From positions 43,569 through 107,568 of the forward strand of contig NZ_BDBE01000032.1 of assembly GCF_001612825.1 (NCBI RefSeq): 64,000 nucleotides of DNA, given 5' to 3'. The first letter of the stretch is position 1, and each line of letters starts with the position of its first letter. Source of the stretch: Nocardia caishijiensis NBRC 108228. GTDB taxonomy: Bacteria; Actinomycetota; Actinomycetes; Mycobacteriales; Mycobacteriaceae. A program made the translations under genes and the position numbers. This document shows positions 40,050-49,494 of this stretch, piece after piece. Under the pieces are notes generated by a model. That model made no database searches, had not been told where the DNA came from, and saw only the letters and a program-made list of their open reading frames with translations.

Positions 40050-40928
40050 ATGGACCACTCCGCCACCCCGACCGTCGTGGTGTTGGGCAGCGTCAACATG
40101 GACCTGGTCACCACGACGACGCGTCGGCCCGCTCTCGGTGAAACCGTGCTCGGCTCCGGCTTCGCCACGGTCACCGGCGGCAAGGGCGCGAACCAGGCGA
40201 TCGCCGCGGCCCGTTCCGGCGCCCGGGTGCGTTTCCTCGGGGCGGTCGGTGACGATGCCTTCGGCACCACTTTGCGCACCACGCTCGACGACGCGGGCGT
40301 CGACACCACTCTGTTGCGCACGGTCTCCGGCCCGAGCGGCGTGGCGACGATCGTGGTCGACAGCGCGGGTGAGAACAGCATCATCGTCGTCGCCGGGGCG
40401 AACGGGCAGGTCACCGACCTGACCGAGGACGAGTTCGCGGCGATCGAGGCCGCCGACATCCTCCTGTGCCAGCTCGAGATCCCCCTCGAAACCGTCGCCG
40501 CCGCCGCTCACCGCGCCCGCGCCGCCGGGACGCTCGTGGCCCTGAACCCCTCCCCCGTCCAGTCGCTACCGGCCGACTTGTGGGCCGACACCGAGCTGGC
40601 GATCGTGAATTCGTTGGAGTACGAACAGTTCTCGTCACCGCTGGGTCAGGTCGCGCACGTCGTCCGAACCCTGGGTTCCGGTGGTGCGCTCTACCGTGGC
40701 GACGACGGCGCGGAACTGTCCGTCGACGGGCTGGCCGTCGACGTGGTCGACACGACGGGCGCGGGCGACGCCTTCGCAGGCGCCCTCGTCGCACGGTGGT
40801 CACACGGCCCAGCCGCCGCCCTGAACTGGGCCAACACCGCGGGCGCGCTGGCGACCACCCGGCTCGGCGCCGCCGCGGCCATCCCCGGGCGGCAGCAGAT
40901 CGCCGCCTCGCTCGCCGACGTTCGCTGA
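40050..40928 (+). CDS. rbsK: Ribokinase, PfkB family
   Basis: 292 residues. PfkB signatures: GGKGANQAIAAAR near residue 45 and the C-terminal DTTGAGDAFAGAL with the catalytic Asp. VVVLGSVNMDLV at the N-terminus is the ribokinase opening. It should phosphorylate ribose (or a related pentose) to ribose-5-phosphate. Position matches Rv2436. Divergent from proA. Confidence 0.9.
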   Translation: MDHSATPTVVVLGSVNMDLVTTTTRRPALGETVLGSGFATVTGGKGANQAIAAARSGARVRFLGAVGDDAFGTTLRTTLDDAGVDTTLLRTVSGPSGVATIVVDSAGENSIIVVAGANGQVTDLTEDEFAAIEAADILLCQLEIPLETVAAAAHRARAAGTLVALNPSPVQSLPADLWADTELAIVNSLEYEQFSSPLGQVAHVVRTLGSGGALYRGDDGAELSVDGLAVDVVDTTGAGDAFAGALVARWSHGPAAALNWANTAGALATTRLGAAAAIPGRQQIAASLADVR

Positions 40929-41020
40929 TCCTGCGTGGCGACAACGACCCTCGTTTAATGAGGTGCGCCGCCCATCACCAGGCCCCTACCGTTGGTCCTC
41001 CATCGAGGAAAGGACCGACC

Positions 41021-42235
41021 ATGTTTCCCGTCGAGCTGCGCGGTACCCGAGCGCAGACGCTCATGTGGGCAGACGAGCACCAGATCGAGCAGGCCGCGCT
41101 GCGCCAGCTCCGCAACATCGCGGAACTGCCCTGGGCGCACGGACTGCGCGTGATGCCGGATGTGCACCTGGGCAAAGGCGCGACGGTCGGTTCGGTCATC
41201 GCCATGCGTGACGCGGTGGCGCCCGCCGCCGTCGGTGTCGACATCGGGTGCGGCATGGAGAGCGTGAAGACCGACCTGACGGCGTCGGATCTGCCCGACG
41301 ACCTGCGCTCGCTGCGTTCGCGGATCGAGCAGGCGGTGCCGGTCGGTTTCCAGGCGCACAAGGATGCCGTGAACGTCAGCAAGCTGGAAGCCGGTTCGCA
41401 TCGGCAGGCGGCCCTGCGGGCCGGTGGCTGGGACCGGTTCTGGCGTGCGTTCGGCGAGTTGCATCCGGGTGTGTCCGCGCTGGAGTCCAGGGCGCACAAG
41501 CAGCTCGGCTCGCTCGGCGGCGGCAACCACTTCATCGAGATCTGCCTCGACCAGGACGACTCGATGTGGATCCTGCTGCACTCCGGCTCGCGCAATATCG
41601 GCAAGGAGCTGGCGGAGCGGCATATGGCGGTGGCGCGGACGCTGGCGCACAACCAGTCGCTGCCCGATCGCGATCTGGCCGTCTTCCTCGCCGGGACACC
41701 GGAGATGGCGGCCTACCGACGGGACCTGACCTGGGCACAGGAATACGCGGCGCGCAACCGCGCGGTGATGCTCTCGCTGGTGTGCCGGGCGGTGCGCGAC
41801 GAATTCGCCGAGCGTCCGATCGGTTTCGAGGAGCCGATCAGCTGTCACCACAACTATGTGGCCGAGGAGCGCATCGACGGCGTGCCGATGCTGGTGACCC
41901 GCAAGGGTGCCGTCCGGGCAGGTGCCGGTGAGCTGGCGTTGATCCCGGGGTCGATGGGCACGCGGTCCTATGTGGTGCGTGGTAAGGGCAATCCGCTGTC
42001 GTTCCAGTCGGCCTCACACGGGGCGGGGCGGCGGATGAGCCGCAGCGCGGCCAAGAAGCAGTACACGGTGGCGGACCTGGTCGCCCAGACCGAGGGCGTG
42101 GAATCGCGCAAGGACGCGGGTGTGGTCGACGAGATCCCGGCCGCGTACAAGGACATCGACGAGGTGATCGCGGCCCAGACCGACCTGGTCGACGTGGTGG
42201 CGACCCTGCGTCAGGTCCTGTGTGTGAAGGGCTGA
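41021..42235 (+). CDS. rtcB: RNA-splicing ligase RtcB
   Basis: 404 residues. RtcB motifs: DVHLGKGATVG, GVDIGCGM (metal Cys), GGGNHFIE, CHHNY, and SHGAGRRMSR with the GMP-accepting His. It seals 2',3'-cyclic phosphate or 3'-phosphate RNA ends to 5'-OH ends in RNA repair. GAGGAAAGGA precedes the ATG. No RtcR, RtcA or archease gene is next to it. It heads a block of genes with repair-related neighbours (recQ, LigD-type polymerase). Confidence 0.95.
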   Translation: MFPVELRGTRAQTLMWADEHQIEQAALRQLRNIAELPWAHGLRVMPDVHLGKGATVGSVIAMRDAVAPAAVGVDIGCGMESVKTDLTASDLPDDLRSLRSRIEQAVPVGFQAHKDAVNVSKLEAGSHRQAALRAGGWDRFWRAFGELHPGVSALESRAHKQLGSLGGGNHFIEICLDQDDSMWILLHSGSRNIGKELAERHMAVARTLAHNQSLPDRDLAVFLAGTPEMAAYRRDLTWAQEYAARNRAVMLSLVCRAVRDEFAERPIGFEEPISCHHNYVAEERIDGVPMLVTRKGAVRAGAGELALIPGSMGTRSYVVRGKGNPLSFQSASHGAGRRMSRSAAKKQYTVADLVAQTEGVESRKDAGVVDEIPAAYKDIDEVIAAQTDLVDVVATLRQVLCVKG

Positions 42236-42296
42236 TACGGCGACGGGTCTGTATCGCCGCTCGAACCTGTCGGTGGGGTGGGGCAGCATAGGGCCC

Positions 42297-44420
42297 ATGA
42301 CCACAGCGGCAGGTAACGACGTGCTCGACCTGATGGCTCCCGACCTGCGCGAACGCGCCGAGGAGTTGCTCCGCGACCTCGCCGGACCCCAGGCTGCGCT
42401 CCGCGAGGATCAGTGGACGGCGATCGAGGCGCTGGTCGTGCGGCGGAACCGGGCACTGGTCGTCCAGCGCACCGGGTGGGGCAAGTCGGCGGTGTACTTC
42501 ATCGCGGCCAAACTCCTGCGCTGGGCCGGTCGGGGGCCGACGGTGATCGTGTCGCCGTTGCTGGCCCTCATGCGCAACCAGGTGGCCGCCGCCGAACGGG
42601 CGGGCGTGGTGGCGGCCACCATCAACTCGGGCAATGTCACCGAGTGGGACGAGATCCATCAGCGGGTCGCGGCCGGTACGGTCGACGTGCTGTTGGTGAG
42701 CCCGGAACGCTTGAACAACCCCGACTTCCGCGACCAGGTCCTGCCGAAACTCGCGGCCGACGCCGGGCTGGTCGTGATCGACGAGGCGCACTGTGTGTCG
42801 GACTGGGGTCACGACTTCCGCCCCGACTACCGCCGCATCCGCACCCTGATCGCCGACCTCGGCTCCGACGTGCCGGTGCTCGCGACCACGGCGACCGCCA
42901 ACGACCGGGTCGTCACCGACGTGGCTGGTCAGATCGGCACCGACACGCTCGTCCTGCGCGGCTCCCTCGACCGCGAGTCGCTGCACCTGTCGGTCGTCCG
43001 CTTCGACGACGCCGTGCAACGCACCGCCTGGCTCGGCGCCCAGCTGGACCGGCTGCCCGGCTCCGGGATCATCTATTGCCTCACCGTGGCCGCGGCCAAC
43101 GACCTGGCCGACGTGCTCACCACCCACGGCCACACCGTCGCCGCCTACACGGGCCAGACCGACCCGGCCGAACGGGAGGCGCTGGAGTCGGCACTGCTCA
43201 ACAACGAGGTCAAAGCCCTGATCGCCACCTCGGCCCTCGGCATGGGCTTCGACAAACCGGATCTGGGCTTCGTGGTGCACGTCGGTGCGCCGTCCTCCCC
43301 CATCGCCTACTACCAGCAGGTCGGTCGCGCGGGACGCGGCACCGATCGCGCCGAGGTGGTGTTGCTGCCCGGCCAGGAGGACGCGCGTATCTGGAGCTAC
43401 TTCGCCTCCGTGGCCTTCCCGCGCGAACACATCGTTCGCTCGGTGCTCGCCGCCCTCGACACCGAGCGGCCGATGTCGACGATCGCGCTCGAACCGCTCG
43501 TCGAACTGAACCGGTCGCGGCTGGAAATGGTGCTCAAGGTGCTCGACGTGGACGGCGCGGTCCGACGGGTGCGCGGCGGCTGGCTGTCCACCGGACAGCC
43601 CTGGACCTACGACACCGAACGCTACGAACGGCTCGCCGCCGCCCGCGACGCCGAGCAACAGGCGATGATCGACTACCAGTCGACCACGACCTGCCGCATG
43701 ACATTCCTGCGCCGCCAGCTCGACGACCCAGGCCTCGACGGCCTGGCCACCGCCGAGCTCGACTGCGGCCGCTGCGACAACTGCACCGGCACCCGCCCCG
43801 ACACCAGTATCGACGACGCCGCGATCGCCGCCACCCGGGCCCGGCTCGATCGCCCGGGCCTCGACCTCGCACCCCGCAAACAATGGCCGACCGGCATGGC
43901 GAAACTGGGGATCCCGTTGTCGGGCAAGATCACCGGCGGCGCCGAGACGGGACGGGTACTCGGCAGGCTCACCGATCTCGGCTGGGGCCAACGCCTGCGC
44001 GCCCTGCTCGACGGACCCGACGCCCCGGTGCCCGACGCGGTGTTCGACGCGTGTGTCGCCGTGCTGCGCGACTGGGACTGGTCGGCCCGCCCCACCTCGG
44101 TTCTGGCCCTGGAATCGCCGAGGTACCCCCAGCTCACCACCAGCCTCGCGCAGCGCCTCGCCCAGATCGGCAGACTCACCGACCTGGGCACCCTGCGCGC
44201 ACGACCCGACCGTCCGCCGGTCTCGGCCGCGAACTCCGCCCACCGGGTCGCGGGCTTGTTCGACTACTGGGAGGTGCCCGACCTGTCGCCGGTGAACGGC
44301 CCGATCCTGCTCGTCGACACGCTCACCGACACCGGCTGGACGATGACCGTCGCCGCTCACGCCCTCCGAGGCGGCGGCGCGGACGCGGTTCTGCCGTTCG
44401 CACTGGCCACGCCGACCTGA
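42297..44420 (+). CDS. recQ: RecQ-family helicase with C-terminal phosphoribosyltransferase-like domain
   Basis: 707 residues. Walker A RTGWGKSAVY (RecQ usually PTGGGKS), motif II IDEAHCVSDWGHDFRPDY, motif VI QVGRAGRGTDRAE, and the RecQ zinc cluster with ...CGRCDNC. DNA 3'-5' helicase for repair and recombination. The last ~130 residues resemble a ComF/phosphoribosyltransferase fold: NSAHRVAGLFDYWEV and the PRPP-loop-like GPILLVDTLTDTGWTMT. This fusion is known in actinobacterial RecQ proteins from memory, but its role is unclear. ATG at 42297 chosen over a codon eight upstream. Followed by the O-methyltransferase gene. Confidence 0.9.
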   Translation: MTTAAGNDVLDLMAPDLRERAEELLRDLAGPQAALREDQWTAIEALVVRRNRALVVQRTGWGKSAVYFIAAKLLRWAGRGPTVIVSPLLALMRNQVAAAERAGVVAATINSGNVTEWDEIHQRVAAGTVDVLLVSPERLNNPDFRDQVLPKLAADAGLVVIDEAHCVSDWGHDFRPDYRRIRTLIADLGSDVPVLATTATANDRVVTDVAGQIGTDTLVLRGSLDRESLHLSVVRFDDAVQRTAWLGAQLDRLPGSGIIYCLTVAAANDLADVLTTHGHTVAAYTGQTDPAEREALESALLNNEVKALIATSALGMGFDKPDLGFVVHVGAPSSPIAYYQQVGRAGRGTDRAEVVLLPGQEDARIWSYFASVAFPREHIVRSVLAALDTERPMSTIALEPLVELNRSRLEMVLKVLDVDGAVRRVRGGWLSTGQPWTYDTERYERLAAARDAEQQAMIDYQSTTTCRMTFLRRQLDDPGLDGLATAELDCGRCDNCTGTRPDTSIDDAAIAATRARLDRPGLDLAPRKQWPTGMAKLGIPLSGKITGGAETGRVLGRLTDLGWGQRLRALLDGPDAPVPDAVFDACVAVLRDWDWSARPTSVLALESPRYPQLTTSLAQRLAQIGRLTDLGTLRARPDRPPVSAANSAHRVAGLFDYWEVPDLSPVNGPILLVDTLTDTGWTMTVAAHALRGGGADAVLPFALATPT

Positions 44421-44496
44421 TCCACCCGCCCCGGTACGGGGAGTCCCGTAGTCTCAGCACGTACGCGCAGGTCTAACGGCCGACGATGGAGTCGCG

Positions 44497-45588
44497 ATGA
44501 CGTCGAAGAAGCTCCCCCCGATCGCCGTGGTCCGCGCGCTCGACCGCGTGCGCGACGCGCTGACCAAGCTCAATCGGCGACTGGTTCCCGGCCATATCGC
44601 GCTGCTGGAAATGCAGTTCGCGGGGTTCCTCTCCCAAGCCGTCAGCACCGCCGCCGACCTCGGCATCGCCGACCAGCTCGCCGACGGCCCACGCACCTCG
44701 GCGCAGCTGGCCGACGCGCTCGAGGTGGACGAGGACGGACTGCGCAGACTCCTGCGGCTGCTCGTGAGCTACGGGGTGTTCGCCCAACGCCGCGACGGCA
44801 GGTACGCCCTGACCAGGATCGGGACGACGTTGCGCGGCGACGCGGCGGTGACCATGCGCGAGGTGTCCCGCTTCTTCGGCTCGCCCTACCACCGCAACCA
44901 CTGGACCCACCTCGGCGATGCCGTGCGCACCGGCGAGGCCGTTGGCACGGCGCTGGAAGGGGCGAGTTTCTTCGAGTACGCCGCGCGCGACCGCGAGGTG
45001 GGCGACCTGTTCGATCGGGCGATGACCAGCGTCGGCACGCTGTCGATCGACCCGCTGCTCGCCGCCTACGACTTCGGCCGATTCGCCACCATCGTCGACG
45101 TCGGCGGCGGACACGGCAGCCTGCTCCTCGAGATTCTTCGCCGACATCCCACGACCAACGGTGTGCTGTTCGATCTGCCCGGCGTGGTCGAGGATCTGAG
45201 CACCGAGCTCGCGTCAGCGGGGCTCGAGTGGCGCTGCACGGTGGAAGCGGGTTCGTTCTTCGAGGCCGTGCCCTCGGGCGCCGACGCCTACCTGCTCAAG
45301 AACGTCCTGCACGACTGGTCCGACGAGCACGCCGAACACATCCTGCGCACCATCCGCGCCGCCATGAGCCCGACCGCGACGCTGCTGGTGATCGAGCTGG
45401 TACTGCCCGAGCATCATCGACCACACCCGGGAAAATTCGTCGATCTGGAGATGCTGGTCAACACCGACGGCGGCCACGAACGCACCGAAGCCCAGTACCG
45501 CGCGCTGCTCGAGCGTGGCGGCTTCACCCTGACGCGCACGGTGCCGACCGTGGCGCCGGTCAGCGTGCTCGAAGCCGTCGCACGCTGA
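44497..45588 (+). CDS. SAM-dependent O-methyltransferase (acetylserotonin O-MT type)
   Basis: 363 residues. N-terminal winged-helix dimerisation domain (LLRLLVSYGVFAQR), then the class I SAM fold with IVDVGGGHGSLLLEIL (motif I) near residue 195 and catalytic-His region LKNVLHDWSDEHAEHIL. This is the polyketide/caffeate O-methyltransferase type, methylating a hydroxyl group of an unknown secondary metabolite. GGAG lies 7 nt upstream of the ATG. No other biosynthesis genes are adjacent, so the substrate is open. Confidence 0.88.
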   Translation: MTSKKLPPIAVVRALDRVRDALTKLNRRLVPGHIALLEMQFAGFLSQAVSTAADLGIADQLADGPRTSAQLADALEVDEDGLRRLLRLLVSYGVFAQRRDGRYALTRIGTTLRGDAAVTMREVSRFFGSPYHRNHWTHLGDAVRTGEAVGTALEGASFFEYAARDREVGDLFDRAMTSVGTLSIDPLLAAYDFGRFATIVDVGGGHGSLLLEILRRHPTTNGVLFDLPGVVEDLSTELASAGLEWRCTVEAGSFFEAVPSGADAYLLKNVLHDWSDEHAEHILRTIRAAMSPTATLLVIELVLPEHHRPHPGKFVDLEMLVNTDGGHERTEAQYRALLERGGFTLTRTVPTVAPVSVLEAVAR

Positions 45589-45650
45589 TCCGGCCCGACA
45601 CGCCGTCACCGATTGTGTGTCCCGCCGGTGCGCAGTGTTTCAATGCGGCT

Positions 45651-46040
45651 ATGACCAGGACCACATTTGCTCGAACCCTGATGGCTGTCGCCACGGGCTG
45701 TGCGGCCGGCTTCACCATCTTCACCGCCCCCGCCCAGGCGACGAACGAGAACCCGCTCGACTGCGCGGGTGTGCCGGGCGCCCAGGCCGCCGCCGACCGG
45801 GAAAGCGCGCGGCGCGGCATCGCCATCACCCCGCTGTGCTTCAGCGGCGGTCTGTACAGCGGCATCCACGCCGGTATCCCGCTCCCGGTGCTCAACCCGT
45901 TGACGATGCCGGGCACCGACACCGTGTGCGTCGCCGAACGCGAAACCGTCGAGGCGGCGGCCAAATTCGAATGGACCGAGCAGGTGCACGTGATGCCGAT
46001 GTGCATCCAACACCGCGCGTTCGGGGTGTACGAGCTGTAG
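45651..46040 (+). CDS. Small secreted protein, unknown function
   Basis: 129 residues with a Sec signal peptide (RTTFARTLMAVATGC, cleavage near AQA-TNEN, ~residue 30). The mature part has four cysteines (LDCAG, LCFSGG, TVCVAE, PMCIQH), which could form two disulfide bonds. I do not recognise the family. It lies in the accessory block and is followed by a strong terminator hairpin. Confidence 0.75.
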   Translation: MTRTTFARTLMAVATGCAAGFTIFTAPAQATNENPLDCAGVPGAQAAADRESARRGIAITPLCFSGGLYSGIHAGIPLPVLNPLTMPGTDTVCVAERETVEAAAKFEWTEQVHVMPMCIQHRAFGVYEL

Positions 46041-46052
46041 TCGCGGCGCCAC

Positions 46053-46085
46053 GCGGGTCCGCGTCCGGCCACGAGGCGGACCCGC
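46053..46085 (+). terminator. Terminator after the secreted-protein gene
   Basis: GCGGGTCCGC / GCGGACCCGC perfect 10-bp stem with a 13-nt loop, 12 nt after the stop. It is just upstream of the promoter of the LigD-type polymerase gene. No T-run. Confidence 0.65.
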
Positions 46086-46090
46086 TCGTC

Positions 46091-46096
46091 TATCGT
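46091..46096 (+). promoter_or_regulatory. -10 box of the LigD-type polymerase gene
   Basis: TATCGT, 7 nt before the GTG at 46104; leaderless spacing, and it decides between this GTG and the overlapping GTG at 46102. Confidence 0.5.
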
Positions 46097-46103
46097 TGCG
46101 CGT

Positions 46104-47063
46104 GTGGCCAAGTCTGCGGCTCCGGCGGTCGAACTGCCGGTAGGTGAGCACACGGTGCGGGTCAGCAATCCCGACCGGGTGTATTTTCCCGAGCTCGGCG
46201 TCACCAAGCTCGACCTGGTGAACTACTACCTCAGCGTCGGTGACGGCATCGTCGACGCGCTGCGGGACCGGCCGTGCATGCTGCACCGTTTCCCCAAAGG
46301 CCTGGCCGGGGACAAGGTTCATCAGAAGCGGCTGCCCGCCGGGGCGCCCGACTGGATTCCCACCGTGCGCGTGTACTTCCCGCGCTACGGCAGGCACGCC
46401 GACGAACTGTGCGTGGAGAAGCTCGCCGACGTCGCGTGGGCCGTGCAGATGTCCACCGTGGAGTTCCATCCCTGGAATTCCCGCGCCACCGACACCGAGT
46501 CGCCCGACGAGTGGCGCGTCGACCTCGACCCCATGCCCGATTGCCCCTGGTCGCGCGTGCAACGCGTCGCGGGCGTCGTGCACGAGGTGCTCGACGAGTT
46601 CGGTGCCGTCGGCTGGCCGAAGACCTCCGGCGGTCACGGCCTGCACGTGTACGTGCGGATCGCTCCCGAGCACGGCTTCCAGCAGGTGCGTCGCGCGGCG
46701 CTTGCCTTCGCGCAGGAAGTCGAACGACGCGCCCCCGCCGACGTGACGACCGCGTGGTGGCGCCGCGATCGCGACCCCGCCGCCGTGTTCGTCGACTACA
46801 ACCAGAACGCCCGCGACCACACCATCGCCGCCGCCTACTCGGTGCGCGGTGTCCCGGCGGCCACCGTGTCGACACCGGTGCGCTGGGCCGAGATCGACGC
46901 CATCCATCCGCGTGACTTCACCATTCGGACCGTCCCGGCGCGCTACGCCGAACTCGGTGACATCCAGGCCGACATGGACGACGCCGTCTTCGACATCACT
47001 CCCCTCTTGGAGCTCGCCGACCGCCACGGCGTCGACGAACCCGTCGACATCGACGAATCGTGA
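46104..47063 (+). CDS. Stand-alone LigD-type DNA polymerase/primase
   Basis: 319 residues, the archaeal/eukaryotic-primase-like polymerase domain of LigD without ligase or nuclease domains: RFPKGLAGDKVHQK, catalytic acids in DLDPMPDCPW, SGGHGLHVYV and VFVDYNQNARDHTIAAAYSVR. Such PolD1/PolD2 proteins of mycobacteria fill gaps with ribonucleotides or dNTPs in non-homologous end-joining or excision repair. GTG start 7 nt after a TATCGT -10 box. No ku or ligD gene is in the window. Confidence 0.92.
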   Translation: MAKSAAPAVELPVGEHTVRVSNPDRVYFPELGVTKLDLVNYYLSVGDGIVDALRDRPCMLHRFPKGLAGDKVHQKRLPAGAPDWIPTVRVYFPRYGRHADELCVEKLADVAWAVQMSTVEFHPWNSRATDTESPDEWRVDLDPMPDCPWSRVQRVAGVVHEVLDEFGAVGWPKTSGGHGLHVYVRIAPEHGFQQVRRAALAFAQEVERRAPADVTTAWWRRDRDPAAVFVDYNQNARDHTIAAAYSVRGVPAATVSTPVRWAEIDAIHPRDFTIRTVPARYAELGDIQADMDDAVFDITPLLELADRHGVDEPVDIDES

Positions 47064-47138
47064 GGTGAAACCTCGACGCGGCCACGGCGGTCCGGGAGAA
47101 TCGAGGATCCGACCACCGGCCCCAACCAGGAGGACTCT

Positions 47139-48089
47139 GTGCAGGAATCCGCGATCACCGTCGCGATCGGTCCTGACCCGAACGCTCCGCGACTGCTCGA
47201 GAAGGCGGTCGTCGGTGCGGGTGCCCGGGTCGGTCCGCTCGCCGAAGCCGACGGTCTGGTCTGGACCGGCACCCCGGGTGAGTTCCCGTCCGACCTGCCG
47301 CCGTCGGTGCGCTGGGTACAGTTGCCCGCCGCCGGAATCGAGGACTTCTTCGACGCCGGGGTGTTCGCCGCCCACCCCGAGCCGACCTTCACCTCCGCGG
47401 CGGGAGCGTTCGCCCACAGCGTCGCCGAGCACGCGCTGATGCTGTTGCTCGCGGGTGTGCGGTACCTGCCCGAACATCTGCGCGCGACCTCGTGGCGTCA
47501 GCGTGAGTTCTTCCCGCACGTCGGCTCGTTGCGCGGCAAGACCGTGACGATCGTCGGCGCGGGCGGGATCGGGCGTGCGCTCATCCCGATGCTCGCGCCG
47601 CACGGTGCGCACGTGATCGCGGTGAATCGGTCGGGTACCCGCGTCACCGGGCCTGGCATCGGGGCCGACGTGGAGACGGTGCCCGCCGATCAGCTCGGCC
47701 GGGTCTGGTCGCACACCGATCATGTGGTCGTCGCGGCCCCGGCCACCGCGCAGACCCGGCACCTGATCGGGGCCGACGAACTTGCCCGGCTCAAGCCCGC
47801 GTCGTGGGTGGTGAATGTGGCGCGCGGCAGCCTGATCGACACCGACGCGCTGGTCGACGCCCTCACCCGAGGCGTCATCGGCGGTGCGGGACTCGACGTC
47901 ACCGATCCGGAGCCGCTGCCCGACGGCCACCCGCTGTGGACACTGCCGAACGCGATCATCACGCCCCACGATTCGAACCCGCCGCAGCTGCGGCTGGCGG
48001 CGTTCGCCGATCACGTCGGCGCGAACGTCGGGCGGTTCGTCGCGGGCGAACAGCTGCACGCGATCGTGGATCCGGCACGCGGCTACTGA
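47139..48089 (+). CDS. D-isomer-specific 2-hydroxyacid dehydrogenase
   Basis: 316 residues. The NAD-binding Rossmann motif is GAGGIGRAL (~145), followed by the family residues Arg in VNVARGSLID, Glu in DPEPLPDGHPLW and His in ITPHDSNPP. It should interconvert a 2-keto acid and a D-2-hydroxy acid with NAD(P)H. A strong AGGAGGA lies 5 nt before the GTG start. Substrate unknown. Confidence 0.9.
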   Translation: MQESAITVAIGPDPNAPRLLEKAVVGAGARVGPLAEADGLVWTGTPGEFPSDLPPSVRWVQLPAAGIEDFFDAGVFAAHPEPTFTSAAGAFAHSVAEHALMLLLAGVRYLPEHLRATSWRQREFFPHVGSLRGKTVTIVGAGGIGRALIPMLAPHGAHVIAVNRSGTRVTGPGIGADVETVPADQLGRVWSHTDHVVVAAPATAQTRHLIGADELARLKPASWVVNVARGSLIDTDALVDALTRGVIGGAGLDVTDPEPLPDGHPLWTLPNAIITPHDSNPPQLRLAAFADHVGANVGRFVAGEQLHAIVDPARGY

Positions 48090-48120
48090 GTACCCTGGTG
48101 TCGGGGAAGGAGTTGTGCGT

Positions 48121-48282
48121 ATGCCCGACAACGAATCAGCGGATCCGCGCGCACGATGGCGCCACCTTCCGCCGGAGCCGGAACGACTTGTCGAGGAGAC
48201 CGTCGTCGACACCTCACCGTCGAGCCTCGCCGAGCTGGGCATGGATCCCGGCGAAGATTCCGTTCGGAGATATGGCGGCTGA
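48121..48282 (+). CDS. 53-residue conserved-looking protein, unknown function
   Basis: Starts MPDNESADPRARWRHLPPEP with a GGAAGGAG site 9 nt upstream of the ATG, in a 32-nt gap after the dehydrogenase. Polar, acidic, no membrane or signal sequence. The RBS and consistent codon use favour a real gene. It precedes the EspG-like gene and could belong with it, but no role is known. Confidence 0.6.
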   Translation: MPDNESADPRARWRHLPPEPERLVEETVVDTSPSSLAELGMDPGEDSVRRYGG

Positions 48283-48351
48283 TCGGTAGGCCATTGCCCG
48301 ACACTGCGGTTAGGCTGAGCTCGTCCTGGTTCGGTAAGGATGGGATCGGCA

Positions 48352-49086
48352 ATGGGATGGACCTTCACCGCGGACGAGTTCGCGCACGTCTGGCGGGAGA
48401 CCGGTCACGACCGGGTGCCGTTTCCGCTGCGGTTGCTCGAAACACCGCGCACCGAGGACGAGGCGCGCCGATTACGTTCGACGCTCGACCAGCGATTCGT
48501 CCAGGGCAGCGATCCCGATCTCACTGCCTGCCTGCGGATTGTCGCCGAACCGCACGCCAGGATCGTGCTCGTCGGCGGTGGCCACACGCCGGGCAGCGAA
48601 ATCCGGTTGCTGGCGTGCGCGGTCTACGATCACGCGGTTCTCGTGGTGCAGGAGCCCGGTACCCGGCCCGATTACGGTGGGCAGGTGCGGGTTTCGATCG
48701 GGCACAGCGCCGGGATCGGCGCGCGCGTCACCGCCTGCCTCCCCGACACCCCGCCCGGCCGTGAGCCCGCGCGCGAGGCGGCGGCCGAGGCGGTGCGCGA
48801 CGAGGAGACGGTGATCGCGGCTCATCCCTCGGTCCCCCGGATCCAGCGCCTGCTGCGCCGCCAGCACACCGCCGAGGGACACATCCGCATCGAAACCGGA
48901 CTCGACCGCGAAACCCCTTCCCCGCCTGTGCATTACAGCTGGATCGACGTCGCGGGCGACGGACGCTACCTGCTCCGTGTCGGGGAAACGGTGCATGTGG
49001 TTCCCGCTTCGACCGGCCAGCTCGCCGCGCAACTGCAACGCCGGGTGGCACCGGCACACAGTTCGCACAATCGTAGGTCCGGCTAG
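48352..49086 (+). CDS. EspG-like type VII secretion chaperone
   Basis: 244 residues. Opening GWTFTADEFAHVWRETG and the block RLRSTLDQRF, together with the downstream PE-like/PPE-like pair, place this in the ESX-associated EspG family, cytosolic chaperones that bind the tip of PPE proteins. No signal peptide. The preferred ATG is 48352 (AAGGATGGGA upstream); an in-frame ATG at 48340 is an alternative. The gene ends 36 nt before the PE-like gene. Homology is by pattern recognition; a profile search would settle it. Confidence 0.75.
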   Translation: MGWTFTADEFAHVWRETGHDRVPFPLRLLETPRTEDEARRLRSTLDQRFVQGSDPDLTACLRIVAEPHARIVLVGGGHTPGSEIRLLACAVYDHAVLVVQEPGTRPDYGGQVRVSIGHSAGIGARVTACLPDTPPGREPAREAAAEAVRDEETVIAAHPSVPRIQRLLRRQHTAEGHIRIETGLDRETPSPPVHYSWIDVAGDGRYLLRVGETVHVVPASTGQLAAQLQRRVAPAHSSHNRRSG

Positions 49087-49122
49087 CCTGGACACCGACG
49101 CTTGATCTGGAGGGGAGACGCG

Positions 49123-49494
49123 ATGACGATCGAGAGCAGCCGAGCCGAGATCTCCCGGTTCCGCAGCGCCGCCGCGGCGGGGACGGTGAAGTTCGATCCC
49201 GAGGCCGCGCGCCGGTGCGCCGATCTCTACGCACAGCAGGCCGACCGGCTCGCCGAGTTACGCCACGATCTCGAAAACGCCGCCGAGGCAGGCGGATTCG
49301 GTGGTTTCGTCTCCGCCCAACAGCTGCAGGCGGGCTTCGCCCACAAAGCGCGCGATGCGGCCGATCTGCTCGATCGCTACATCGAAGCGGCCTACCGGAT
49401 GCGGGAGGCGTTCCTGCTCAGCGCGGGCCTCTACGAGGAAGCCGATGCCGCCGCGAATGCCGCGCTGCGCGCCATCGATACGCGGGTGCACTGA
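49123..49494 (+). CDS. PE-like/WXG100-like type VII secretion substrate
   Basis: 123 residues, two long helices separated by a Gly-rich turn (EAGGFGGFVSA), the helical-hairpin shape of small ESX substrates. The C-terminal region has LYEEADAA, a YxxxD type VII export motif. GGAGGGGAG lies upstream of the ATG. The stop overlaps the PPE-like ATG (TGATG), so both proteins are made together and probably heterodimerise before EspG-guided export. There is no membrane ESX apparatus gene in the window, so the cognate secretion system is elsewhere. Confidence 0.75.
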   Translation: MTIESSRAEISRFRSAAAAGTVKFDPEAARRCADLYAQQADRLAELRHDLENAAEAGGFGGFVSAQQLQAGFAHKARDAADLLDRYIEAAYRMREAFLLSAGLYEEADAAANAALRAIDTRVH

